A stretch of DNA of 64,000 bases, taken from Paenibacillus sp. CAA11 (GTDB lineage: Bacteria; Bacillota; Bacilli; Paenibacillales; Paenibacillaceae). Made by a program: the position numbers and the translations under genes. Shown here in pieces: positions 35,110 through 43,592 of this stretch (position 1 is its first letter; each line of letters opens with the position of its first letter). Location of the stretch: assembly GCF_003060825.1 (NCBI RefSeq), contig NZ_CP028922.1, positions 1,164,501 through 1,228,500 on the forward strand, in the 5' to 3' direction. The notes beneath the pieces are model-generated. The model had not been told where the DNA came from. It did no database searches and was given only the letters and a program-made list of their open reading frames with translations.

Positions 35110-35526
35110 ATGGGCTTATTCGGTAAGAAGAACAAATCGGACAACGCACTGGATCAGGCGGATCAACTGATGAATAAAGGACTTACAGGCATGTTGATGA
35201 AGGGATTCATTCCGAAGGAGCAGCGGGATCGGATGAATCAAAGCTTGGCTTCTGCAAAAAATGCCCAGCTGGCCGAAGCGGGAGGCCTACCGATAACGGC
35301 AACGGGAATTGTAATATCTATAACGGATACCGGCAAGCTGGTGAATTTCGATCCGATTGTAATTCTAGTGCTGCAGGTGACCGAGCAGGAAGGAACCCAA
35401 TATCAGAAGAGCATGGAGACATTGGTTTCTAAGATGCAGATTCCTCGTCCCGGAGATCGTGTAGGCCTGGGGCAGCATCCGGCAAATCCTGCCGAACTCA
35501 TCTATATGGGGTTACTCTCATCATAA
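35110..35526 (+). CDS. Hypothetical protein related to its downstream neighbour
   Basis: A 138-residue soluble protein starts at the ATG at 35110 behind GGGAGCGA (MGLFGKKNKSDNALDQADQL). The second half (GLPITATGIVISITDTGKLV, VLQVTEQEGTQYQKS and IPRPGDRVGLGQHP) shares a pattern with two segments in the next gene: a short beta-strand domain with a conserved glycine, an aromatic and a P-G turn. A domain of this sort is found in DUF3592-like proteins. The next gene begins 31 bases after its stop, and both probably form one operon. Function unknown. Confidence 0.6.
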   Translation: MGLFGKKNKSDNALDQADQLMNKGLTGMLMKGFIPKEQRDRMNQSLASAKNAQLAEAGGLPITATGIVISITDTGKLVNFDPIVILVLQVTEQEGTQYQKSMETLVSKMQIPRPGDRVGLGQHPANPAELIYMGLLSS

Positions 35527-35557
35527 TCCTAAGGCGTAGAAAGGAATGATATTAAAG

Positions 35558-36355
35558 ATGCGAAAGTTATTGACAACCATAGGGTTACTGCTGGTATTTG
35601 GCACAGGATTCTCACCTATGCTTGCCAACTGGCTGTGGGATGATCCTTTCTTGGCTATGGATTCCGCTTGGTTTAGACCTCTGCTGTATACCGGTATTGC
35701 CTTGATTTTTGTGCCGACGATTCTGTTTAGCATTTTCGGTGCAGGCCGTGTCACAAAGGGACAGTCTGCCGTAGGGGTGATCACTGAGGTGCAGCAGACG
35801 GGAACCCAAATCAATGGCCAGCCTGAGGTTAAGCTGAGATTCATGGTAACGAAACCTGGGGAGGAGAAATATCCGGCTGAGCTCACCACCGTTATTCCGC
35901 TGACATCGCTGGCGGAATTCCAGCCTGGGAGCATGGTACCGCTGATCGTCTCGGAGAAGAATAATCGCAGGATCGGCCTTGACCTGAACAGTCAATTATC
36001 TTTAGAGCAGCTGCAGTCCATGATGAACGAACAGATGGTGAAGCAAGGGGCCTCTTCGGAAATGATGAAGCTGGCAGCATCCGGGCAGAAGGCATATGCC
36101 AAGATTATAGGGATAACCCCGCTCGGCAGCGCGGGTGAAGATCGGGTTAAGCTAAGCGTTGAACTAGAGATTACTGGACCTGATGGGGCTACTTTCCGGG
36201 TGAACACGCAGAAGGAACTGGCTGCTTCCATGTTGCCAAAGGTACAGCCGGGACAAGTGATCCAGGTGTTCTATTCTAAGGAGGACCCCTCGAAGGTGGC
36301 CTTTGCGCTTCAAGCTGATGAACAGGCCATCCGTCAGGCATTTGGCTCAGCTTGA
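35558..36355 (+). CDS. Membrane protein with two repeated beta domains
   Basis: The 265-residue protein has two hydrophobic helices at the N-terminus (LLTTIGLLLVFGTGFSPML, and LLYTGIALIFVPTILFSIFG around 45-65). It continues with two similar beta-rich units (QSAVGVITEVQQTGTQINGQ ending PLIVSEKNN; and KAYAKIIGITPLGSAGEDRV ending VFYSKEDPSK), joined by a helical linker. The pattern matches the second half of the preceding protein. I would place it near DUF3592-type membrane proteins. Start uncertain: the ATG at 35558 gives a normal signal-like end, but the ribosome binding site AAAGGA is 14 bases away, and an ATG at 35546 is too close. Function unknown. Confidence 0.55.
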   Translation: MRKLLTTIGLLLVFGTGFSPMLANWLWDDPFLAMDSAWFRPLLYTGIALIFVPTILFSIFGAGRVTKGQSAVGVITEVQQTGTQINGQPEVKLRFMVTKPGEEKYPAELTTVIPLTSLAEFQPGSMVPLIVSEKNNRRIGLDLNSQLSLEQLQSMMNEQMVKQGASSEMMKLAASGQKAYAKIIGITPLGSAGEDRVKLSVELEITGPDGATFRVNTQKELAASMLPKVQPGQVIQVFYSKEDPSKVAFALQADEQAIRQAFGSA

Positions 36356-36370
36356 ATAATTAGATAGAAT

Positions 36371-36413
36371 AAAAGGCCGGAAGAAGCGGGCAGCAGCCCC
36401 CTTTTCCGACCTT
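36371..36413. terminator. Bidirectional terminator upstream of fabV's 3' end
   Basis: The hairpin AAAAGGCCGGAAGAAG / CTTTTCCGACCTTATTT with an inner GGGC/GCCC pairing lies between convergent genes; T-runs are seen on both sides. Confidence 0.7.
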
Positions 36414-36421
36414 ATTTAAGT

Positions 36422-37612
36422 TTATTTTACATTAGGTACTTCAACGCCCGGATCAACGTCGGCTTCGTAATCTACGCCGTTCATCTCGAATCCGAATAGC
36501 TGGAAGAATTCGCGCCGGAAGCCTTCCAAATCGGTCAGATCATAGATGTTATCGGATGTAATTTCATCCCATATTTTTGAAACCTCGGCTTGAACATCCT
36601 CGCGCATTTCCCAGTCATCGATACGAATACGACCCTTCTCATCCACAGGAACATTACCGGCGGTATACAGACGTTCAGAGAACAGACGGTACATCTGTTC
36701 AATCGTACCCTCGTGAATCCCTTTCTCCTTCATCACTTTATAGAGAGCGGACATATAAAGCGGGACGACCGGAATAGCCGAGCTGGACTGGGTGACGAGC
36801 GCTTTGCTTACCACCACGTAGGCACGTCCTCCGCCGGAGGACAGCTCCTGGCTCAGGGCCTGTGCGGTTGCTTCCAGATGGTCCTTCGCTTGGCCGATAG
36901 TGCCTTCCCGGTAGATCGGCTGCGTAATTTGTGAACCGATATAGGAATAAGCGACGGTCGTGGCATTTTCGGCAAGGGCGCCTGCCTGACGCAGCACATC
37001 GATCCACTGCTTCCAGTCGTCGCCGCCCATTACGGCCACGGTCTCTTGAATTTCCTGCTCGGTAGCTGATTCCAGCGTAACGGTGCTGATCTCACCTGTG
37101 TGGAAATTCACGGTTTTGTTCGTGTAAGCAGGTCCGATCGGCTTCAGAACGGAGTTATAGGTCCGTCCTGTCTTCGGATCGGTCCGCCGCGCCGAAGCGA
37201 CGCTGTAAATGACCAGGTCAACCTGGCCAAGCTCCTTGCGGATTAGTTCAGCAGTCTTCGCCTTGGTCTCATCCGAGAAGGCATCTCCCGTGACGCTGAA
37301 CGACTTGAGGCCAGCCTCCTGTGCGGCCTTCTCAAAGGCAGCCGAGTTGTACCAACCGGCTGAAGCGGTTCTTGTTCCCGCAGCGGTGCTCGGGCGATAG
37401 ACACCTACGGTGTTCGCTCGGGCTCCAAAAGCGGCTACGATGCGGGAAGCAAGGCCGTACCCGGTGGAAGCGCCGATGACCAGCACATTGCGCGGGCCTT
37501 GAAGCGCTGCTTGGGCGGTAACATATTCAATTTGCTGTTCTACTTGGCGGGCACAGCCTGTCGGATGAGCCGTGGTACAGATGAACCCGCGGGTTCTTGG
37601 TTTTATAATCAT
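36422..37612 (-). CDS. fabV: Trans-2-enoyl-ACP (CoA) reductase FabV
   Basis: The 396-residue enzyme reduces the trans-2 double bond in the last step of each fatty acid elongation cycle. It has the FabV N-terminus MIIKPRTRGFICTTAHPTGC, the NAD(H)-binding LVIGASTGYGLASRIVAAFG and the catalytic Tyr-x8-Lys (Tyr234 and Lys243 in PIYREGTIGQAK). That spacing distinguishes FabV from FabI (Tyr-x6-Lys). The C-terminus has LTDLEGFRREFFQLFGFEMN, as in the family. FabV enzymes are generally resistant to triclosan. No other fatty acid gene lies nearby, and no FapR-type operator was seen upstream. Confidence 0.95.
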   Translation of the reverse strand: MIIKPRTRGFICTTAHPTGCARQVEQQIEYVTAQAALQGPRNVLVIGASTGYGLASRIVAAFGARANTVGVYRPSTAAGTRTASAGWYNSAAFEKAAQEAGLKSFSVTGDAFSDETKAKTAELIRKELGQVDLVIYSVASARRTDPKTGRTYNSVLKPIGPAYTNKTVNFHTGEISTVTLESATEQEIQETVAVMGGDDWKQWIDVLRQAGALAENATTVAYSYIGSQITQPIYREGTIGQAKDHLEATAQALSQELSSGGGRAYVVVSKALVTQSSSAIPVVPLYMSALYKVMKEKGIHEGTIEQMYRLFSERLYTAGNVPVDEKGRIRIDDWEMREDVQAEVSKIWDEITSDNIYDLTDLEGFRREFFQLFGFEMNGVDYEADVDPGVEVPNVK

Positions 37613-37900
37613 ATTTGTGAGTTCCTTTCCTTACATCCCATTCAGACGTGATCTCTTTTTAAATTTGAAATGACCTATTTCTATTTTACCTATTTTTCCG
37701 AAAACGAAAAGATTGTAGCCTTCAAGGCATTCCAAGTAGAGCCGTGGTTTGGTGCGGCTCCTTAGCCATTATACATAAAAAAGAGCTTGACCACATCCCG
37801 CCTTCTAACATGCCTTGGAAAAAGCTTTTGTAGGCGGATGTCACAAATCGGGTGGTTCATAGCGTTACATGTATATAAACGGACGACAGGAGGTGATTCC

Positions 37901-38482
37901 TTGAAACCGACCTACCCCGGGGAGGAACGAGACAAAGAGTATATTGAGTTCATTGTCGACCAAGTGAAGGCAGGAAGTACGCAGTCATTTGAAATTCTAA
38001 TCCATGCCTTTGAGAAACAAATATACAGGTACTGCTATTGTATTCTGAAGAGCAGGGAAGAGGCAGAGGATGCAGTTCAGGATGTCTTTATCAAGGTTTA
38101 TCAGGACATTCAGCTTTACCAGCGACAGGTGTCATTTTCCGCATGGCTGCACAAGGTGGCCTACCATCAGTGCTTGGATCGGATTAGGAAGCAGAGCCGC
38201 TGGCAGCGCCTCATTCTGCACTACAAGGAACAGCAGCCTGCGCAGTACGTGAAGGATACGAACCCAGATATAGACCAAATGCTGAATCAGTTGAACACGG
38301 AGGAGAGAAATCTTCTGCTGCTTAAGGTGGTTGAACAATACAGCTTTGAAGAGATTGGCCAGATTATGGACGTAAAGCCTGCCACGCTGCGCAAGAAATA
38401 TGAGCGGCTTCGCAAGAAGCTGATCCAGCAAAAAAACACTGAGGGAGGAATGAAACATGGACAAGTCGTCAAACCAGGCTGA
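37901..38482 (+). CDS. ECF-type RNA polymerase sigma factor
   Basis: This sigma factor is 193 residues long and uses a TTG start, placed six bases after AGGAGGT. Region 2 is visible (FEILIHAFEKQIYRYCYCIL, then EEAEDAVQDVFIKVYQDI and FSAWLHKVAYHQCLDRIRK), and region 4 (ERNLLLLKVVEQYSFEEIGQ, with DVKPATLRKKYERLRKKLI). It overlaps the next gene by 26 bases. A DUF4179-type anti-sigma factor follows, a pairing frequent in Paenibacillus. It probably responds to cell envelope stress, but the target promoters cannot be read. Confidence 0.85.
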   Translation: MKPTYPGEERDKEYIEFIVDQVKAGSTQSFEILIHAFEKQIYRYCYCILKSREEAEDAVQDVFIKVYQDIQLYQRQVSFSAWLHKVAYHQCLDRIRKQSRWQRLILHYKEQQPAQYVKDTNPDIDQMLNQLNTEERNLLLLKVVEQYSFEEIGQIMDVKPATLRKKYERLRKKLIQQKNTEGGMKHGQVVKPG

Positions 38483-39569
38483 ATCCTTGAAGCTGGCCCG
38501 GATCAGGAAAGCGATTTTGGACATGGATATGCCGCAAGAAAGCTATAGCAAACAAATTATGAATAAGATCGGAGTGAATGAAATGGTACAAAAGAAAAAT
38601 AAGTTTATGAAGAAAACGTTGGTGGCTGCTGCTGCAGTAGCTATTATGGGTGGAGGTGTGATTGGCAGCGGGTTTGTATCCCCAGCTATGGCGGATACCC
38701 TGAAGCACCTGCCTGTCGTAGGCAGTGTATTTGACAAGCTTCCAGACAAGAGCTTGAACGAAGCTGTTAAGAAAGGCTTAACTACAGCACCTGATCTTAC
38801 AATAACTCATGATGGGGTTACCTTGAAGGTGAAAGAGGTTCTGTTCGACGGCTCACGTCTTTCTGTTGCCCTGGAGCGTCAAGGTGTTGAGGGCATAGGA
38901 CTTGTTTCCGGTGAACAAAATCCGAAGGAAAAGGGCTACTTGGGTCTCCCAGACTTGAAGGTCAATGGAGAGACAAAACGGCTGTTTGGGGCCTTTGGAG
39001 AAGTTCCAAACTTCGATAACGTTGTAATGTTTGATGCTGTGAAGGATGTAGCATCCCTGCCTGATTCCTTCGAGCTTACCTTTGAGACCAAGGTATCCGG
39101 TGTGGCTGAACCGTTTACCTTCAAGATTCCAGTGAAAAAATTGGCAGTTCAGAAGGCGCTGAAGCCGGAAGCAAGCATCAGCGGCAGCGGTTACAGCTAT
39201 ACAGTGAAGGAGCTTACGCTCTCCCCCGCTTCAACTCGGCTGGTTATTGACGGGGAAGGGGTAGTACCTGCCAGTGCTGAACAAACAGGTAAATACGCGC
39301 CTTCGCAGCTGCGCTATGAAATTGTTGATGACCAAGGAAATGTACTTCAGTCGTCATTGCAAGGGGTTAAAATTGCCGGAACGGATACTAAGCATCATGA
39401 CGAATTGGTGTTCAGTGCCGTCAAAGAAGGCGCTAAATCCATTACGATTAAGCCATATACGGAAACTATGGTTAAAGATGCGGGCTTCAATAAGGAATTG
39501 GGCTTGCCAAAAGAAGATGGCAAGAAGACTTATCTCAAAGATCTGGAGCTTACCGTTCCTCTGCAATAA
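38457..39569 (+). CDS. DUF4179-type membrane anti-sigma factor
   Basis: The 370-residue protein has a short cytoplasmic region (about 1-50, QAESLKLARIRKAILDMDMP), one membrane helix (LVAAAAVAIMGGGVIGSGFV) and a large extracytoplasmic part with beta-rich repeats. The first, after ADTLKHLPVVGSVFDKLPDK, fits the DUF4179 domain. The last part (SISGSGYSYTVKELTLSPAS) recalls the DUF5643 domain. Proteins of this design encoded right after an ECF sigma factor hold it inactive until a signal outside releases it. It overlaps the sigma gene by 26 bases and ends at a terminator. The assignment of function is from position and domain order. Confidence 0.8.
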   Translation: MDKSSNQAESLKLARIRKAILDMDMPQESYSKQIMNKIGVNEMVQKKNKFMKKTLVAAAAVAIMGGGVIGSGFVSPAMADTLKHLPVVGSVFDKLPDKSLNEAVKKGLTTAPDLTITHDGVTLKVKEVLFDGSRLSVALERQGVEGIGLVSGEQNPKEKGYLGLPDLKVNGETKRLFGAFGEVPNFDNVVMFDAVKDVASLPDSFELTFETKVSGVAEPFTFKIPVKKLAVQKALKPEASISGSGYSYTVKELTLSPASTRLVIDGEGVVPASAEQTGKYAPSQLRYEIVDDQGNVLQSSLQGVKIAGTDTKHHDELVFSAVKEGAKSITIKPYTETMVKDAGFNKELGLPKEDGKKTYLKDLELTVPLQ

Positions 39570-39607
39570 TCAAGAGGGCTCCCAAGGATCACAGCACAGA
39601 AAGACAA

Positions 39608-39650
39608 TCCCCTATGTCAGGATGTTATCCTGGCACAGGGGATTTGTGCT
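39608..39650 (+). terminator. Terminator of the sigma/anti-sigma operon
   Basis: The stem ATCCCCTATGTCAGGA / TCCTGGCACAGGGGAT is followed by TTGTGCTTTAT. It also lies before the convergent serine hydrolase gene. Confidence 0.65.
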
Positions 39651-39669
39651 TTATGAGTAGCTATAAAGT

Positions 39670-41574
39670 CTATGAATAGTGAATGGACAGCATATTCCAA
39701 TAATACAAATATCCTGTATAGACTAGACAGATCACTGCGATCGAGCATTTGCCCATAACGGCAAGCTTACCGCCGGTTGGCCGGCGGCCGATTTTCCAGA
39801 GGAGATGAACGGCTATGATTGAAGCGACTACAGGAAGCAAAGACACGCCCCAGACATACCAGAGCGGATATCCGTAAGTGATCTCTGAAATTCCGTACAT
39901 GAGTTGGATGACTAAGAAGACGGACATGAGCATAGAGATTGCAGCAATATGCCACGAAATGGGCTTCTTGGCTTTGCGAAATAACCGGAAGATGTACCGA
40001 AATAACCCTATGAGAAGCAACGCGACGAATAACAAACCTGGTCCGGCAAACAAGACAAGCAGGGTGGAAGGACGATGCCAGAACCCAGGCTCTTCATTCA
40101 TCGTGATTTCCTGATCCAAGGTCATCTGCCAGCTGCCGCCCTCTTTATGGAACCACAGCTTTTCCCCGCCGCTTTCCTCCTGAAACAGCCCTTCCGCAAT
40201 AGGAAGGTAATTCTTCTCTTGTGTCTCTCCTGTGCCATCTGGGAACACGCCCTTTAGAATCAGCTTCCCTGCCGCTGCCTTTACATCAAAATTTCGTCCA
40301 CCCAAAAAGTATAACCATTTGCCCCATCCCTGCTTCGGTGAAGCCGCAAATGTGTACTTACGCTCGTAGATTTGCAGCTGCGCTTGAGACAGCTGGATTG
40401 GCTTTACGGCCTCCGGCTTATCTCCAAATAGCTGAATTACGCCATCCGTAACTTTGTCATACCCTTGCTTGCCGCTTGTTTCTGCATTACTAATGACCAA
40501 TATCCCAAGCTTATGAGAAGGAATTAGCTCCATCTTAGCGCTGAAGCCGTCCACATTTCCTGTGTGAGATAATGCGACTCCGTCTGCCAGCTTGTTTCGG
40601 TACCATCCGTAGCCCAGCCCGTTCATTTGGGGTTGTTCAACAAACTGCTGTTTCTGCATGGTATCTACAGTAGATGGCTGAAGGATGCTCTTCCCTTGAT
40701 AGCTTCCCTGATTTATCTGGGAGATCATGAAATGTGCTAGCTCCTCGGGAATGACACTGATTCCACCTGCTCCGGGAATATTCAAGTAGGAGTAGGGAAT
40801 CTCTGTATACTGGCCATCTGAATACGCATAGGATTTTGCCATGTCAGGGTTATCCTTAGGCACAACCAGCCTCGCACTTGGCATGTTCAAGGGATTGAAC
40901 AAGTGCTGTTTCATATATTCGCTTAGCTCCATCCCTGTCCGCTGCTCGATTAGATTGCCTACCAGCCCAAGACCTGCATTGCTGTAGGCATATTCCTTGC
41001 CGGGCTCTCGAATCGGCGGCTGCTGATCGAAGAATTGGCGCAGATATTGGCTGGCCGGAATGCTGTGCTCTGGCGAGAGGGCATGGATTTGATAGATGGA
41101 TTCATCCAGGCCTGCCGTATGGGTCAGCAGGTGATGAAGTGTGATCGGGTTCTTACCATAAGAAGGGACTTTATAATCCTTTAAAAAAGTGTTGACATCG
41201 TCATGCAGGGTCAGCTTCCCTTGTTCTACCAGCTGCATCGCAGCCGTGGCGGTCACCGTCTTGGTCAAGGAGCCAATCCGCATGATGGTCTTGCCGGGAC
41301 TGACGGGAGTTTTTCGCTTCAGGTCTGCATAGCCATATCCCTTGCTAAAGATGATTTGATCCCCTTGAGTAATGACGACTGCCGCTCCTGGAACATGGCG
41401 CCGGTCTATTTCTTCTTGCATAATCGGATTAATGATCTCTTCCAGATGGCTGGTAAGAGATTGCTGGCTTGAAGCCGGGGGAATAGAAGCTGCACGGGCT
41501 GCAGCTGGATATATGGCTGTAAAGACAAGGCAGCAGGACAGCGCCGATAGCAAGCCATAGAGTAATTTTCGCAC
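39670..41574 (-). CDS. Serine hydrolase, penicillin-binding-protein-like, membrane-anchored
   Basis: The protein is 634 residues from a GTG start at 41574 behind GAGGAGG. A signal peptide (MRKLLYGLLSALSCCLVFTA) precedes a beta-lactamase-fold domain with the serine motif SLTK (102-105) and the YSN motif (197-199), followed by GISVIPEELAHFMIS and HTGNVDGFSAKMEL. A beta-rich linker and a C-terminal membrane region of about four helices follow. This arrangement is common in Bacillota for PbpX-like or esterase-like class C relatives that act on peptidoglycan or small esters outside the cell. The gene is divergent from a two-component system, which may regulate it. Confidence 0.85.
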   Translation of the reverse strand: MRKLLYGLLSALSCCLVFTAIYPAAARAASIPPASSQQSLTSHLEEIINPIMQEEIDRRHVPGAAVVITQGDQIIFSKGYGYADLKRKTPVSPGKTIMRIGSLTKTVTATAAMQLVEQGKLTLHDDVNTFLKDYKVPSYGKNPITLHHLLTHTAGLDESIYQIHALSPEHSIPASQYLRQFFDQQPPIREPGKEYAYSNAGLGLVGNLIEQRTGMELSEYMKQHLFNPLNMPSARLVVPKDNPDMAKSYAYSDGQYTEIPYSYLNIPGAGGISVIPEELAHFMISQINQGSYQGKSILQPSTVDTMQKQQFVEQPQMNGLGYGWYRNKLADGVALSHTGNVDGFSAKMELIPSHKLGILVISNAETSGKQGYDKVTDGVIQLFGDKPEAVKPIQLSQAQLQIYERKYTFAASPKQGWGKWLYFLGGRNFDVKAAAGKLILKGVFPDGTGETQEKNYLPIAEGLFQEESGGEKLWFHKEGGSWQMTLDQEITMNEEPGFWHRPSTLLVLFAGPGLLFVALLLIGLFRYIFRLFRKAKKPISWHIAAISMLMSVFLVIQLMYGISEITYGYPLWYVWGVSLLPVVASIIAVHLLWKIGRRPTGGKLAVMGKCSIAVICLVYTGYLYYWNMLSIHYS

Positions 41575-41651
41575 AAATGTAACCTCCTCAATTTCTCTTT
41601 CGCAATTTACCATTCATCATATAATTCCTCTCTTACATGACCCTGCCGCGA

Positions 41652-41671
41652 ATCTTAAATTCATCTTAAGT
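41652..41671. promoter_or_regulatory. Direct repeat, possible OmpR-type regulator site
   Basis: The 9-mers ATCTTAAAT (41652) and ATCTTAAGT (41663) are direct repeats spaced 11 bp apart, the spacing usual for OmpR/PhoB-type sites. They lie between the divergent serine hydrolase and response regulator genes. Confidence 0.4.
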
Positions 41672-41750
41672 AAGTAAGTAATACAAGAAGTAATGTTAAA
41701 ATAGATAGAAAATGCTGGGGAAATAAAGGTAGGGCTAGGGGGAGATACAT

Positions 41751-42476
41751 ATGCCTAAAACGATATTGTTGGTAGATGATGACCGGGACATTGTTGAGCT
41801 GCTAAGGCTGTTCCTGGAAAAGGGAGATTATAAGATCATAGAAGCTTATAACGGCACGGAGGCTTGGCGAGCTATTGAAGGGCAGCAGGTGGACCTGGCT
41901 GTGATTGATCTGATGATGCCTGAACTGGATGGAATTCAGCTGCTCAAGCTGCTGCGGACCGAGCATAAGATGCCGGTCATCATCCTCTCTGCCAAAAATC
42001 AGGACAGTGATAAAATCCTGGGCCTGCAATTAGGTGCCGATGATTTCATAGCCAAGCCCTTCAATCCGCTTGAAGTCGTAGCCCGCATTGAAGCCATGCT
42101 GAGAAGAACGTATGAATTCAATGAAGCATCAACACCTGCAGGCGAGGAGATGCAACAGGCCGAGCGAACGGTGATCGGCCGGTTGGAGCTTGATCCCGAG
42201 GAATGCGCGCTGTATAAGGATGGCTGCGAGATTGCGCTGACAGCGATTGAGTTTAAGCTGATCCAGACGCTGATGAAGTCTCCGGGGAGGGTATTTACGA
42301 AGAAACAGCTATTTGAGCAGGTGTGGTCTGATCCTTATTATGAGGATGCCAATACCGTCATGGTACATATCTCCCGGCTGCGGGAGAAGATTGAGGAAAA
42401 TGCCAGACAGCCGGTATATATCCGGACGATTCGCGGATTAGGATACAAATTCGCAAGAGGGAATGAGCTCGAATGA
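41751..42476 (+). CDS. OmpR-family response regulator
   Basis: This 241-residue regulator has a receiver domain with acidic pocket LLVDDD, phospho-acceptor Asp53 (VIDLMMP) and lysine in FIAKPFNPLE. The C-terminal winged helix of the OmpR type is visible (ALTAIEFKLIQTLMKSPGRV, then MVHISRLREKIEENARQPVY and TIRGLGYKF). The stop overlaps the start of the partner kinase gene (ATGA). Upstream, a direct repeat at 41652 may be its own binding site; the divergent serine hydrolase gene is a plausible target. Confidence 0.9.
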   Translation: MPKTILLVDDDRDIVELLRLFLEKGDYKIIEAYNGTEAWRAIEGQQVDLAVIDLMMPELDGIQLLKLLRTEHKMPVIILSAKNQDSDKILGLQLGADDFIAKPFNPLEVVARIEAMLRRTYEFNEASTPAGEEMQQAERTVIGRLELDPEECALYKDGCEIALTAIEFKLIQTLMKSPGRVFTKKQLFEQVWSDPYYEDANTVMVHISRLREKIEENARQPVYIRTIRGLGYKFARGNELE

Positions 42477-43543
42477 ACAAAAATTCGCTTTTTTATAGAC
42501 TCATCAAGACCTATGTGTTCTTTGCCTGCACGATGGGAATCGTTGAACTGGTCTTTGTGGCGTTTATGGTGCATGTGGAGGGAGGCACCATTGATATTCG
42601 GCTGCAGTGGCTGCTGTTTTTTCTCCTCGTTTTCGGACTTCATGTCTGGATTTATAGTCTCTGGACCTCCAGACGGGTTACGAGGCCGCTAGAGGAAATA
42701 GCCGGCGCCATCCGTGAAATGAAGCAGGGGCGGTTCCATGAACGGCTTCATATTCAGGCAAGCCATGAATTTTTACAGATTCAGACGGACTTCAATGACA
42801 TGGCAGAGACGCTGCAAAGAGCAGAGGCCGAGAATCTGAAGCTTCAGGAGAGCAAGCAGCGAATGCTTGTCGATATCTCTCATGATTTGAAGACGCCGAT
42901 TACGACCATCCAGGGCTATGCGCAGGCACTGCAGCTTGGAATCGTGACCGATGAAGAACAGCGGAGAAAATACTTGCAGCTTATTTATAGCAAGTCTACG
43001 CTTGTCACAGGGCTAATCGATGATATATTCAATCTGTCCAAGCTGGACAGCCCGGATATCCCTTTGCATGCGGTGCCTGGAGATCTAGCCGAACTGCTGA
43101 GAGAAGCAGCGGCGGAGTATTATGAGCAATTCGAGGCGAAGGAGTTCACCCTGCAGCTGGATATTCCGCCGATTGAAGTGATCGTTTCTTATGATGAGAA
43201 GCTGCTGCAAAGGGCCGTGACCAATCTGTTGTCCAACGCCCTTCGTTATAATCCCCCCGGGACGGAGGTTACCCTCCGGCTCGAGGACCTTGGATCGGCG
43301 GTACACCTATCCGTGATCGATAACGGGATTGGTATTTCCGATGAGCTTAAAGCAGTCATTTTCGATCCCTTTGTACGCGGCGATGCGTCTAGGAAAGGGG
43401 ATGGAGGAACGGGGCTTGGCTTGTCCATCGCACGGCAGATTGTAAGGCTGCATGGTGGAGAGCTAAGTTTGAACAATCAGCCGGGACAAACCTCCTTTGA
43501 GCTCGTGTTGTATCATGAAGGCAATTTGAAACGAACTTTGTAG
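42473..43543 (+). CDS. Sensor histidine kinase
   Basis: The 356-residue kinase has two membrane helices (about 15-32 and 46-63) with a short loop outside, a HAMP-like region, then a HisKA domain with phospho-accepting His137 in MLVDISHDLKTPITT. The ATP-binding domain has an N-box LLQRAVTNLLSNALRYN, a G1 box DNGIGIS and a G2 box GGTGLGLS. The very small outside loop points to a signal sensed in or at the membrane, as in kinases that detect antimicrobial peptides or envelope stress. It is coupled to the response regulator by a four-base overlap. Confidence 0.9.
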   Translation: MNKNSLFYRLIKTYVFFACTMGIVELVFVAFMVHVEGGTIDIRLQWLLFFLLVFGLHVWIYSLWTSRRVTRPLEEIAGAIREMKQGRFHERLHIQASHEFLQIQTDFNDMAETLQRAEAENLKLQESKQRMLVDISHDLKTPITTIQGYAQALQLGIVTDEEQRRKYLQLIYSKSTLVTGLIDDIFNLSKLDSPDIPLHAVPGDLAELLREAAAEYYEQFEAKEFTLQLDIPPIEVIVSYDEKLLQRAVTNLLSNALRYNPPGTEVTLRLEDLGSAVHLSVIDNGIGISDELKAVIFDPFVRGDASRKGDGGTGLGLSIARQIVRLHGGELSLNNQPGQTSFELVLYHEGNLKRTL

Positions 43544-43592
43544 GAAGAACTAAGCTTAACAAGAAGGACTTAAGGATCAAGGGAGAGGACAT

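Noticed and set aside
37613..37900. FapR operator before fabV or a leader regulator before the sigma factor gene
   Set aside because: No TTAGTACC-type inverted repeat was found; only a short GAGCCG / CGGCTC hairpin near 37739-37761 without clear meaning.
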